Of a stretch of DNA of 12,664 nucleotides, positions 1 through 7,297 are shown in pieces; position 1 is the stretch's first letter; each line of letters starts with the position of its first letter. The stretch is from the NCBI GenBank assembly GCA_021796055.1, contig JAJYOS010000080.1:1-12664 (forward strand), read 5' to 3'. The position numbers and the translations under genes were made by a program. The notes beneath the pieces were generated by a model that was not told where the DNA came from, did no database searches, and worked only from the letters and a program-made list of their open reading frames with translations. The DNA comes from Bacteroidota bacterium. GTDB lineage: Bacteria; Bacteroidota; Kryptoniia; Kryptoniales; JAKASW01.

Positions 1-672
1 AAGCAGCGTCATCACTCGGTGTCCGCGATAGCAGATGTAGATACGAAGTTCGATGATGTCAAAGCGTCGTTCCAGAACTGCGACGCCATAATAGATTTCT
101 CCATTGCGGACGCTGTTCCGGCGCACGCCCGATTCGCCGGCGAGTTGAGAAAGCCAATAGTAATCGGTACGACCGGTTGGCAGAACAAGATGGACGAAGT
201 GCGAAGGCTTGTGGACGAAAGCGGAATTGCCGCGGTGGTGGCATCCAACTTTTCGCTCGGAGTAAACCTGTTCATTTCGACCGTTGAAAAAGCAGCCAAA
301 CTATTCGGCCAGTTCGACGCTTTCGACTGCGCGGTGCTCGAACAGCACCACAACCAAAAGGCGGATGCCCCCAGCGGTACGGCGCTTACCATCGGCGAAG
401 CGGTCATTAAAAATTTTCCCGGGAAAAAGAGACTATTGACAGGCGTTCCTGAAGGAAAAATTCCCAAGGAAGACCTGCAGGTCAATTCGATTCGCGTCGG
501 AAGCGAATACGGGACACACAGCGTGTTTTTCGATTCGGAAAACGACAGGATTGAGCTCACACACGTCTCGAGAGGGAGGCGCGGTTTTGCTCTCGGCGCT
601 GTAATCGCGGCTGAATGGGCAGTTGGCAAAAAAGGATTTTTCAAATTCAGCGAAGTCCTTTCACAATTATGA
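1..672 (+). CDS. dapB: 4-hydroxy-tetrahydrodipicolinate reductase, 5'-truncated by window edge
   Basis: DapB reduces the DapA product to tetrahydrodipicolinate with NAD(P)H in the cytoplasmic diaminopimelate/lysine pathway. The reading frame is open from base 1, giving 223 residues. The N-terminal dinucleotide-binding GxxGxxG loop is missing, so about 25 residues lie outside the window. Visible family signatures in the fragment are IDFS (residues 31-34), the nucleotide-contact motif VIGTTGW (54-60), NFSLGVN (83-89) and the catalytic and substrate-binding motif EQHHNQKADAPSGTA (114-128). In that motif H116, H117 and K120 match E. coli H159, H160 and K163. A GTG at position 19 lies inside the domain and is not a credible start. 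The stop TGA is at 670-672, and dapA begins 34 bases later on the same strand, so the two are very likely co-transcribed. The family call is secure; only the start is unseen. Confidence 0.95.
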   Translation, partial: KQRHHSVSAIADVDTKFDDVKASFQNCDAIIDFSIADAVPAHARFAGELRKPIVIGTTGWQNKMDEVRRLVDESGIAAVVASNFSLGVNLFISTVEKAAKLFGQFDAFDCAVLEQHHNQKADAPSGTALTIGEAVIKNFPGKKRLLTGVPEGKIPKEDLQVNSIRVGSEYGTHSVFFDSENDRIELTHVSRGRRGFALGAVIAAEWAVGKKGFFKFSEVLSQL

Positions 673-700
673 AAATCATATCGACACAAAAGATAAAGAG

Positions 701-706
701 GAAAAG
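701..706 (+). promoter_or_regulatory. Ribosome binding region deciding the dapA start
   Basis: A purine-rich AAAGAGGAAAAG stretch (about 695-706) sits directly before the ATG at 707. The frame is open further upstream to an ATG at 623, but that start lies inside dapB and would add 28 residues not expected in DapA. The start at 707 is therefore preferred. Confidence 0.6.
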
Positions 707-1612
707 ATGAGACGGATGCTATTTCGCGGAACAGGCGTAGCTCTCGTTACACCGTTCAAGAAAGACGGCTCGGTAGACGAGCAAAAACTGCGGGAGCTGG
801 TCGAGTTCCAGATAACAAACGGCACCGAAGCGATCCTTCCCGCCGGAACGACAGGCGAGAGCGCGACCCTCTCGCACGCCGAGCACCAGCTCGTTATGGA
901 AATTGTTCTCGATCAGACGAACAAGCGCGTGCCTGTGATCGTGGGCGCAGGAAGCAACTCGACACGCGAGGCGATTTCACTAACCGCTCATGCCAGGTCT
1001 ATCGGAGCGGACGGTGTCCTTTCGGTAGCTCCGTACTACAATAAACCGACGCAGGAAGGCTTCTTCCGCCACTATGCCGCGATCGCCGAAGCGGTAGACA
1101 TACCGATCGTCGTCTACAATGTCCCCGGAAGGACCGGCAGCAATATCAACGCCGAGACGACAATCAGGATGGCCGAAGAAATCCCGACCGTGTTTGCCGT
1201 GAAGGAGGCAAGCGGAAACGTCCCCCAGATGATGGAAATTCTTAGAGGACGGCCCGGTGATTTTGCCGTCTATTCCGGCGACGATCAATTCGCCTTCACT
1301 CTGGTAACGCTGGGCGGCGACGGCATAATATCGGTCGTCGCTAACGAAGTGCCGAAGATGTTCAGTGATATGGTAAGGTTCGCCCTTGCAGGCGACCTCG
1401 TCAACGCCAGGAAGCTTCACTTCAAGCTCCTTCCGCTGATGAATGCCAATTTCATCGAGTCGAACCCAATACCGGTGAAATCCTGCCTCGCGATGATGGG
1501 AATGATAGAAGAGGTTTACAGGCTCCCCCTCGTTCCGCCCACCGAAGTTACTAGGTCCAAACTGAGGCGGATAATCGACGAACTTGAACTAATTCAGATT
1601 GCGGTAAAGTGA
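707..1612 (+). CDS. dapA: 4-hydroxy-tetrahydrodipicolinate synthase
   Basis: DapA condenses pyruvate with aspartate semialdehyde, the committed step to diaminopimelate and lysine. The 301-residue product is close to the usual length of about 292 and forms a single TIM barrel of the DHDPS/NAL family. Seen in order: GTTGES (47-52; T48 and T49 match the E. coli T44/T45 proton relay), APYYNKPTQ (108-116), YNVPGRTG (137-144; Y137 catalytic, R142 binding the substrate carboxylate), and VKEASG (165-170) with Schiff-base lysine K166. SGDD (190-193) and NPIPVK (253-258) are also present. R142 and the full relay favour DapA over related aldolases in the family. The gene follows dapB by 34 bases, and its stop TGA (1610-1612) shares one base with the dapD ATG. 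No feedback-control property can be read from the sequence with confidence. Confidence 0.96.
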   Translation: MRRMLFRGTGVALVTPFKKDGSVDEQKLRELVEFQITNGTEAILPAGTTGESATLSHAEHQLVMEIVLDQTNKRVPVIVGAGSNSTREAISLTAHARSIGADGVLSVAPYYNKPTQEGFFRHYAAIAEAVDIPIVVYNVPGRTGSNINAETTIRMAEEIPTVFAVKEASGNVPQMMEILRGRPGDFAVYSGDDQFAFTLVTLGGDGIISVVANEVPKMFSDMVRFALAGDLVNARKLHFKLLPLMNANFIESNPIPVKSCLAMMGMIEEVYRLPLVPPTEVTRSKLRRIIDELELIQIAVK

Positions 1613-2454
1613 TGAGCAGAGAACTTCTAATAGCTGAAATAGAGAAACTCTATGAGATCCATGAGACGAGCCTGGAAGCGGAATCGAACGTCGAGCGATT
1701 CCTGGACCTTCTCGACATTGGCGAGGTGCGCGCGGCGGAACCCGATCCGACATCACCTACCGGATGGAAGGTGAACGAGTGGGTGAAGAAAGGAATACTA
1801 CTCGCATTCCGCGTCGGAAAGCTTGTCAAGGTAGAAGACTCGTGCAGCGAACAGTTCTTCGACAAGCATAACTTTCCCGTGAAAGATATTTCGGCTGAAG
1901 ATCAGATCAGAGTGGTACCGGGCGGCACCGCCATTCGTCGCGGCGCCTACCTTTCGCGCGGCGTAGTCATAATGCCGCCTTCATATGTGAACGTCGGCGC
2001 TTACGTCGGCGAGGGAACCATGCTTGATTCCCATTCACTCGTAGGGTCGTGCGCCCAGGTGGGAAAGAAAGTCCATGTCAGCGCCGGCACGCAGATAGGC
2101 GGCGTGCTTGAGCCTGTGGGCGCATTGCCGATCATCATAGAAGACGAAGTTATGGTTGGCGGCAATTGCGGTATTTACGAAGGGACTATCATTAAAAGAC
2201 GAGCCGTCATCGGAGCAGGCTGCGTAATCACAGGCTCCACGCCTATTTACGATATCGTGAAAGGAATAGTCCATAAGAAAGAGAAAGGTCATCCGCTTGT
2301 TGTGCCCGAAGGCGCCGTTGTAGTTCCGGGATCACGCCGAGTCTCCGGGGACTTCGCCGCGAAGAACAATCTATCGCTTTACACGCCGATCATCGTGAAG
2401 TACCGCGACGAGAGAACCGACGCCGCAACGGTGCTCGAACAGGCACTCAGATAA
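1612..2454 (+). CDS. dapD: Tetrahydrodipicolinate N-succinyltransferase (DapD family)
   Basis: DapD transfers an acyl group, normally succinyl from succinyl-CoA, to tetrahydrodipicolinate, opening the ring for the next diaminopimelate steps. The 280-residue product matches the E. coli enzyme in length (274) and layout: a helical N-terminal domain with a VNEWVKKGILLAFR stretch (54-67), then a left-handed beta-helix of hexapeptide repeats from about 100 to 240. Hallmarks are RVVPGGTAIRRGA (100-112), PSYVNVGAYVGEGTMLD (123-139), VGSCAQVGKKVH (144-155) and GGVLEP (163-168). D139 and E190 align with the E. coli active-site D141 and E189. The beta-helix stretch 170-205 diverges from the proteobacterial form, so the acyl donor is inferred rather than shown. 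The start is ATG 1612, overlapping the dapA stop as TGATG. A GTG at 1609 would add one residue and is less likely. Third gene of the dapBAD operon. Confidence 0.93.
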   Translation: MSRELLIAEIEKLYEIHETSLEAESNVERFLDLLDIGEVRAAEPDPTSPTGWKVNEWVKKGILLAFRVGKLVKVEDSCSEQFFDKHNFPVKDISAEDQIRVVPGGTAIRRGAYLSRGVVIMPPSYVNVGAYVGEGTMLDSHSLVGSCAQVGKKVHVSAGTQIGGVLEPVGALPIIIEDEVMVGGNCGIYEGTIIKRRAVIGAGCVITGSTPIYDIVKGIVHKKEKGHPLVVPEGAVVVPGSRRVSGDFAAKNNLSLYTPIIVKYRDERTDAATVLEQALR

Positions 2455-2540
2455 TTGGAACTCACTTCAACCGCGGCTCACTTGGCACGAGACAATGCTC
2501 CGGCAAAGTGAGTCGTGATTTCACTTCAAGTGAGTTCTAA
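2455..2540. repeat. Nested inverted repeat between convergent dapD and cysK
   Basis: The intergenic gap holds four copies of CTCACTT, two in each orientation: 2461-2467 and 2477-2483 forward, 2506-2512 and 2528-2534 as AAGTGAG. The outer arms extend to a perfect 10-base match, GAACTCACTT (2458-2467) with AAGTGAGTTC (2528-2537), and to 14 of 16 over 2455-2470 versus 2525-2540. The inner pair can form a second stem within the first. TCACTT-C-AAGTGA at 2521-2533 is itself a near-palindrome. The position between two converging genes suggests a bidirectional transcription stop, but there is no U-run, so a different role such as a dispersed intergenic repeat is possible. Confidence 0.6.
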
Positions 2541-2547
2541 TTCCCTG

Positions 2548-3465
2548 CTACGCGGATGGGAACAATCCATCCACCGATAAGTATCTCTCACCGGTATCAT
2601 AATTAAAGGTCATCACCCTCTTCAGCGAAGGATCCTCCGCGAGCTTCTTCGCCACGGCGGCAAGCGACGCGCCGGTGGAAATCCCCACAAGAATCCCTTC
2701 CTCTTTCGAGGCGCGAAGAGCATAAGCATAAGCCTCGTCCTTGGAAACGTTGATTGTTCCGTCGAGAACTTTCATATCGAGATTCTTCGGTATGAACCCC
2801 GCTCCAATTCCCTGCAACGGATGCGGTCCAGGCTGCCCGCCCCCAATCACCGGAGACGCGTCGGGTTCGACGGCAAATACCTTTATCTTCGGAAATTTCT
2901 CTTTCAGCACCTTCGCCACGCCTGTAATATGTCCACCTGTGCCGACTCCTGTTATCAATGCGTCGAACCCTTCAGGAAAGTCCTTCACGATTTCTTCGCC
3001 AGTTGTTCTCTTATGAATATCGACGTTGGCTGGGTTTTCAAATTGCTGGGGGATCCACGCCAAAGGAAGAGTCTTTGCCAGCTCCGTCGCGCGCTCGATG
3101 GCTCCCTTCATCCCCTTCTCACGCGGAGTGAGATCAAACTGGGCGCCGTACGCTGCCATGATTTTCCTTCGCTCAATAGACATCGATTCTGGCATCACAA
3201 GTATAAGCTTGTATCCCTTGACTGCCGCCGCCATCGCCAGTCCTATGCCCGTATTGCCTGAGGTCGGCTCTACTATCACGCTACCCTTTTTCAGAACACC
3301 GCGTTTCTCCGCATCCTCGATCATGGCGATACCGATCCGGTCCTTGATGCTCCCTCCGGGATTCTGACGCTCGAGTTTCAACCAGACTTCCTTCTCCGGG
3401 AAAATCCGGTTCAGTCTTATGTGCGGTGTGTTGCCGATCAGCTCAAGTATATTTTGAACTTTCAT
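2548..3465 (-). CDS. cysK: Cysteine synthase A (O-acetylserine sulfhydrylase)
   Basis: CysK is a PLP enzyme that makes L-cysteine from O-acetylserine and sulfide. The 305-residue product is of standard length for fold-type II PLP enzymes. Visible: NPGGSIKDR (35-43) with PLP lysine K41, the substrate loop TSGNTG (68-73) with N71, [11 protein letters not shown] (141-151), the PLP-phosphate loop GTGGHITG (175-182), GIGAGFIP (219-226), and ISTGA (262-266) where S263 meets the pyridine nitrogen. GIGAGFIP and the QF-NPAN stretch fit CysK rather than CysM or cystathionine beta-synthase. The start ATG at 3465 is preceded by GGGAAAAGGA, a good ribosome site. It lies 31 bases downstream of cysE on the same strand, so the two likely share a transcript. 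The nested inverted repeat at 2455-2540 lies just past its stop codon. Confidence 0.95.
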   Translation of the reverse strand: MKVQNILELIGNTPHIRLNRIFPEKEVWLKLERQNPGGSIKDRIGIAMIEDAEKRGVLKKGSVIVEPTSGNTGIGLAMAAAVKGYKLILVMPESMSIERRKIMAAYGAQFDLTPREKGMKGAIERATELAKTLPLAWIPQQFENPANVDIHKRTTGEEIVKDFPEGFDALITGVGTGGHITGVAKVLKEKFPKIKVFAVEPDASPVIGGGQPGPHPLQGIGAGFIPKNLDMKVLDGTINVSKDEAYAYALRASKEEGILVGISTGASLAAVAKKLAEDPSLKRVMTFNYDTGERYLSVDGLFPSA

Positions 3466-3496
3466 TCCTTTTCCCTCTCTTGAAGATTTAGTTGAA

Positions 3497-4354
3497 TCAG
3501 ATTACGAAATTAATCACCCCGCTGCGATCGTCCTGCTGCTGCACTATAGTCTCGCTCTTCTGGTAAACCACAGAAAATGGAGGCACGCTGTGAGTCAGCC
3601 ATACGTTCCCGCCAATCATGCTGTCGTGACCGACCACTGTTTCTCCACCAAGTATAACGGCCTGCGCGTAAATCACAACATTGTCTTCGACTGTCGGATG
3701 ACGTTTCGACTTTGCCATATTTTTATCGACACTGAGCGCGCCGAGAGTCACACCCTGATAGAGTTTCACGTTGTTTCCAATGATGGTCGATTCACCGATG
3801 ACGATACCGGTCCCGTGATCGATGGCGAACGAGCTACCGATCTGCGCGCCCGGGTGGATATCAATGCCGGTCAACTGGTGCGCGTATTCGGTGAGGAGCC
3901 TTGGGAGTATCGGGACCCGCACCCTGTACAGCTCATGCGCGAACCGGTATATGGCGATGGCAGTGAAGCCTGGGTATGCCAGTATCACCTCATCCACGCT
4001 CTCCGCCGCCGGGTCGCCGATATTGATCGCCTCCGCGTCAAGCCAGAGGGCGCATTGTATATCCGGCAGCGCCTCTATGAATCCTGCTGCCACCGCGTCT
4101 GCGTCGCGGTCCTTCCCTTTAAGGAAAGGCGTAATAAGTCTACGAAGATCCTGCTCCAGGGTGACTAGACTCGCGAAGATTTCATTTTCCGAATGATTCG
4201 CGTCGGAGCTGAAGTGCGGGAAGAGGGTCGCCAGCAGCCCGTCAGCGAATTCTTGGGCACGCCGCTCTGCCTGCATACCGAAGGAACTCTGGTCCGGTAA
4301 TTCGTGCAAATTCTTTAATATCTCTCCCGCTACCTGTTTTGTGTTTGTTTCCAT
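3497..4354 (-). CDS. cysE: Serine O-acetyltransferase
   Basis: This enzyme acetylates serine with acetyl-CoA to give O-acetylserine, the substrate of CysK. The 285-residue product has a helical N-terminal domain, [16 protein letters not shown] (114-129), RFAHELY (137-143), and a left-handed beta-helix with GIDIHPGA (163-170), [11 protein letters not shown] (178-188), [10 protein letters not shown] (199-208) and KRHPT (217-221). H180 corresponds to catalytic H158 of E. coli CysE, D165 to D143, and H219 to the second catalytic histidine H193. The C-terminus ends NFVI. A terminal isoleucine in such a tail is what inserts into the CysK active site in known cysteine synthase complexes, so complex formation with the neighbouring CysK is likely. 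The start is ATG 4354 with only a weak ribosome site (GAGG about 15 bases upstream). First gene of the cysE-cysK pair. Confidence 0.94.
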   Translation of the reverse strand: METNTKQVAGEILKNLHELPDQSSFGMQAERRAQEFADGLLATLFPHFSSDANHSENEIFASLVTLEQDLRRLITPFLKGKDRDADAVAAGFIEALPDIQCALWLDAEAINIGDPAAESVDEVILAYPGFTAIAIYRFAHELYRVRVPILPRLLTEYAHQLTGIDIHPGAQIGSSFAIDHGTGIVIGESTIIGNNVKLYQGVTLGALSVDKNMAKSKRHPTVEDNVVIYAQAVILGGETVVGHDSMIGGNVWLTHSVPPFSVVYQKSETIVQQQDDRSGVINFVI

Positions 4355-4572
4355 CTTGACTTAAAAGCCTCTATTGAACTGTAAGCGTTCTTATAACCTC
4401 ACTGACGTTTCGCCCGTTTCCGGACAAGATTTCAAATGCATGAGATTGATGTACTTAAATTAGATAACGAAAGCTGGAAACCCAAAGTTCAAACGAATTA
4501 GAAGAGTTTTGCGAGATCCACGCGGGACCCTGCTTAACGAGTTATTCCCTGGTACATCATAATGTCAAAATC
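4355..4572. other. Intergenic region upstream of cysE; no gene seen
   Basis: This 218-base stretch separates the mutase stop from the cysE start and reads as the cysE-cysK leader or promoter region. On the minus strand there is a perfect TTGACA (4563-4568), but the bases 17-18 further on (ATAACT/TAACTC) are a poor -10 match. A TATAAG lies closer to cysE at about 4390-4395 without a good -35. I found no convincing terminator hairpin for the mutase gene, no riboswitch core and no small ORF with a good start. Confidence 0.4.
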
Positions 4573-6207
4573 TTATCCGGCTTCATAGGTCCCCCATATT
4601 TCCCTCAGAGCGCCGGAGATTTCTCCTAACGTTGCGTAACTCTCAACCGCGGCCAGGATCGAAGGCATTAAGTTCTCACTGCCTGCCGCCCTTCTTTGCA
4701 ACTCCTGAAGACTTCTCCTCACATCATCCGCGCTACGTTCACCCTTGACCTTTCGAACCCTCTCTATCTGCGTTTCCCTTACCATCGGGTCGAGCTCAAA
4801 TATTCTCGGCTGGATATTGTCGGTGTCGTTGAATTCATTCACTCCGACGACAATTTTTTCACGCAACTCAATCTTTCTCTGATATTCATACGAGCTAGTG
4901 GCGATCTCCATCTGGAAGAAGCCGGTTTCTATCGCCTTGACGGCGCCTCCCATCGACTCAATCTTGTCGAGATACTCCCAGACTCTCGTCTCCACCTCAT
5001 CAGTGAGTTTTTCGAGAAAATATGATCCGGCGAGAGGATCGATGGTGTTGGGGACGCCGGATTCAAAGGCAAGGATTTGTTGTGTCCGAAGCGCGAGCCG
5101 TACCGATTCCTCCGTCGGAAGTGCGAGCGCCTCGTCACGGCTGTTTGTGTGGAGCGACTGGCAACCTCCGAGAATGGCCGCAAGCGCCTGGTAGGTCGTT
5201 CGTATGACGTTGTTGTCGACCTGCTGCGCGGTAAGAGTCGAACCTGCCGTCTGTGCGTGGAACCTGAGCTTTATCGCGTCAGGATTCTTCGCACCGAATT
5301 TTTCACTCGCGAGACGAGCCCACACGCGCCGCGCAGCGCGGTACTTCGCGATTTCTTCGAAGAAATCGTTGTGTGCGTTCCAGAAAAAGGAGAGCTGGCT
5401 CCCGAATCTGTCGAAATCAAGTCCGACGGATTGCGCCGCGCGGACGTATTCGATCGCGTTAGCGAAGGTAAACGCGACTTCCTGCACGGCCGTCGCGCCC
5501 GCTTCCCGGATATGATAGCCGCTTATCGAAATGGTGTTCCAACTTGGAAGCTCTGATGCGCAGTAGGAGAAAATGTCGGTAACCAATCTGAGTGATGGGG
5601 TCGGCGGGTAAATGTATGTTCCACGTGCGATATATTCCTTGAGGATGTCGTTTTGAATTGTGCCCGAAATTTTCTTCAGATCAGCCCCCTGTTTCTTCGC
5701 GACGGCGATGTACATGGCAAGAAGAATGGCGGCTGTCGAATTAATTGTCATCGATGTGGTCACGGTGGATAGTGTTATTCCATCAAACAGCCTTTCCATG
5801 TCTGCCAGAGAGTCGATTGCCACGCCGACTCTTCCGACCTCACCCTCGCTCATTGGGTCATCCGAGTCATATCCGATTTGTGTCGGCAAGTCGAAGGCTA
5901 CTGACAGACCGGTGATTCCCTGTTCGAGTAGGTAGCGATATCTTTTGTTCGATTCATCTGCGCTTCCGAAGCCTGCATATTGTCTCATAGTCCAGAGTCT
6001 TCCGCGATACATCGTCGGATAGACCCCCCTCGTGAATGGGTATTCTCCCGGAAAGCCTAGCTTGTCGAGATAGTCTGATATTGCATCGCCGGGTTCCCCT
6101 GCCGGCCCGTACAACCTTTCGATATCTATCCCTGAATCAGTTCGGAACCGTTTGGACGCCCCTTCCGGCTCCTTCGTTGCTTCGTTCTCACGGGGTTGGT
6201 CCGCCAC
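4573..6207 (-). CDS. Methylmalonyl-CoA mutase, catalytic (substrate-binding) subunit without B12 domain
   Basis: Member of the acyl-CoA mutase large-subunit family (MM_CoA_mutase), which interconverts methylmalonyl-CoA and succinyl-CoA using adenosylcobalamin. At 544 residues it holds the whole TIM-barrel domain and then stops: the roughly 130-residue B12-binding domain with DxHxxG is absent, so a separate small subunit must supply it. Seen: [13 protein letters not shown] (75-87), [17 protein letters not shown] (100-116), [10 protein letters not shown] (182-191), [11 protein letters not shown] (197-207), [11 protein letters not shown] (228-238; Y231 and H232 match Y243/H244 of the Propionibacterium enzyme), [13 protein letters not shown] (317-329), HTNSRDEA (353-360) and [11 protein letters not shown] (387-397). 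Y77 and R207 align with Y89 and R207, which bind the methylmalonyl carboxylate, and are replaced in isobutyryl-CoA and 2-hydroxyisobutyryl-CoA mutases. The start is GTG 6207 with GGGGAG four bases before it. Lies 33 bases after the mqnP-like gene. Confidence 0.9.
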   Translation of the reverse strand: MADQPRENEATKEPEGASKRFRTDSGIDIERLYGPAGEPGDAISDYLDKLGFPGEYPFTRGVYPTMYRGRLWTMRQYAGFGSADESNKRYRYLLEQGITGLSVAFDLPTQIGYDSDDPMSEGEVGRVGVAIDSLADMERLFDGITLSTVTTSMTINSTAAILLAMYIAVAKKQGADLKKISGTIQNDILKEYIARGTYIYPPTPSLRLVTDIFSYCASELPSWNTISISGYHIREAGATAVQEVAFTFANAIEYVRAAQSVGLDFDRFGSQLSFFWNAHNDFFEEIAKYRAARRVWARLASEKFGAKNPDAIKLRFHAQTAGSTLTAQQVDNNVIRTTYQALAAILGGCQSLHTNSRDEALALPTEESVRLALRTQQILAFESGVPNTIDPLAGSYFLEKLTDEVETRVWEYLDKIESMGGAVKAIETGFFQMEIATSSYEYQRKIELREKIVVGVNEFNDTDNIQPRIFELDPMVRETQIERVRKVKGERSADDVRRSLQELQRRAAGSENLMPSILAAVESYATLGEISGALREIWGTYEAG

Positions 6208-6211
6208 TTCG

Positions 6212-6217
6212 CTCCCC
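6212..6217 (-). promoter_or_regulatory. Ribosome binding site deciding the mutase GTG start
   Basis: On the minus strand AAAGGGGAG ends four bases before GTG at 6205-6207. The site supports GTG as the start and lies in the 33-base gap after the upstream prenyltransferase stop. Confidence 0.6.
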
Positions 6218-6240
6218 TTTCTCTTATTAATCGGCCGATC

Positions 6241-7104
6241 TCATTTCAACACGTCGATCAGCGTAAAGACAAAGAGCCCGACGCTCAGATAGGCGTTCAT
6301 ATTGAAAAAGGCGAAATTCAATTTACTTAGATCGTCGGGCTTAACGATACGGTGCTGGTGTATCAGCGTGACGCCGACAATTCCCAACCCGAAAAGGTAA
6401 ATGGTTTGGAGAGGGAGTATAAATTTCAGGGAAAGCAAAAGTAGAAAGGCGATGACATGGAGTGCCGACGACACCACCAGGGACTTTCTCACACCGAGAG
6501 ATTTCGGCATCGAGAAAAGTCCTACCTGGTCGTCGTAGTTGAGATCCTGAAGGGAATATATAATATCAAAACCCGCTCCCCATGCGACGACTGTAAGTCC
6601 TAGGATGATCGGTGGAAGGGCAAACATTCCGGCTATACCGAGCCATGCTCCCACCGGTGCCAAACCCATACCAAGTCCGAGAAATATATGTGAAAGCCAG
6701 GTGAACCTCTTCGTGAAGGAGTAGAAAAAGATGACTCCCAAAGCTACAGGCGATAGATAGAAGCAGAGCGGGTTGAGTTCATGAGCGGCGAAGACCAGAA
6801 GTAGCGACGCGGCGATAACAAACAGTTTCGCCTCACCGACAGATATTTTCTCGGCAGGGATTTCCCTGTTCTTCGTGCGCGGATTCCTCGCGTCAAACTC
6901 ACGGTCCGCGATCCTGTTGAACCCCATCGCCGCTGATCGGGCTCCAACCATAGCGACGATGATCCAGATTAGTTTCATCAGCGTGATCTTGTAGCTGAAG
7001 GAGACTAGCACCACGCTCGTCAACGCGAACGGCATAGCGAACAGGGTGTGGGAGAACCTTACCAGTCTCCCGAAGGCAATAACACGGTCTATAATTTTCC
7101 TCAT
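6241..7104 (-). CDS. mqnP: UbiA-family prenyltransferase, MqnP-like (menaquinone biosynthesis)
   Basis: Integral membrane aromatic prenyltransferase that attaches the isoprenoid tail to a quinone precursor. The 287-residue product has the two aspartate motifs of the UbiA family: NRIADREFD (63-71; N63, D67, D71) and DIIYSLQDLNYD (180-191; D180, D187, D191), which bind the Mg-prenyl diphosphate. About eight hydrophobic segments lie around 22-38, 43-60, 93-108, 113-130, 140-158, 163-180, 208-228 and 232-250, with a last one near 267-283. The sequence around the first motif (ARSAAMGFNR, then D-ARNPRT-NREIP) is typical of the UbiA subgroup assigned to the futalosine menaquinone pathway (MqnP). 4-hydroxybenzoate prenyltransferase (UbiA) is the alternative name. 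The ATG at 7104 has no clear Shine-Dalgarno site and no in-frame alternative nearby. Likely co-transcribed with the mutase downstream. Confidence 0.8.
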   Translation of the reverse strand: MRKIIDRVIAFGRLVRFSHTLFAMPFALTSVVLVSFSYKITLMKLIWIIVAMVGARSAAMGFNRIADREFDARNPRTKNREIPAEKISVGEAKLFVIAASLLLVFAAHELNPLCFYLSPVALGVIFFYSFTKRFTWLSHIFLGLGMGLAPVGAWLGIAGMFALPPIILGLTVVAWGAGFDIIYSLQDLNYDDQVGLFSMPKSLGVRKSLVVSSALHVIAFLLLLSLKFILPLQTIYLFGLGIVGVTLIHQHRIVKPDDLSKLNFAFFNMNAYLSVGLFVFTLIDVLK

Positions 7105-7141
7105 ACTTTTGATAAAATACCGCCGCCATCCTGAAAATACA

Positions 7142-7147
7142 ATTATA
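7142..7147 (-). promoter_or_regulatory. Possible -10 element upstream of the mqnP-like gene
   Basis: The minus strand reads TATAAT at 7147-7142, 37 bases before the ATG at 7104. No good -35 hexamer lies 16-18 bases further up, so this is only a candidate. Bacteroidota promoters follow a different consensus, which weakens the reading further. Confidence 0.3.
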
Positions 7148-7223
7148 TCGCACTTGCTTGGCGTTCACGCGACTGAATGAGTTCACGCTCCACTGGTTGA
7201 AGTATCGGAATAGATACTCTTTT

Positions 7224-7261
7224 AAAAAAAATCCCGGCGACACGTTCAATTGTGCCGCCGG
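7224..7261 (-). terminator. Intrinsic terminator after the DUF4097 gene
   Basis: On the minus strand CCGGCGGCAC (7261-7252) pairs with GTGTCGCCGG (7243-7234), ten pairs including one G-U, around an eight-base loop. One base after a G follow eight Ts (7231-7224). The hairpin starts 36 bases past the stop codon at 7298. This is a classic Rho-independent terminator separating this gene from the mqnP-mutase unit. Confidence 0.88.
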
Positions 7262-7297
7262 ACTATAGCGATTCGATTACCGCTATTTGCTTCGTTG

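Noticed and set aside
12..689. A 225-codon minus-strand frame opposite dapB
   Set aside because: The + strand frame carries the DapB motifs end to end; the opposite frame shows no recognisable domain.
4355..4572. Possible riboswitch or T-box in the 218-base leader of cysE
   Set aside because: I could not find a conserved core (no T-box TGGN bulge with terminator, no SAM or cobalamin box) and no terminator/antiterminator pair.
6208..6240. Possible cobalamin riboswitch before the B12-dependent mutase
   Set aside because: The gap to the upstream gene is only 33 bases, too short for such an element.
7201..7218. Short palindrome AGTATC / GATACT followed by CTTTT on the + strand, possible + strand terminator
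   Set aside because: The stem is only six AT-rich pairs and no + strand gene ends nearby. The adjacent minus-strand hairpin at 7224-7261 explains the A/T run.
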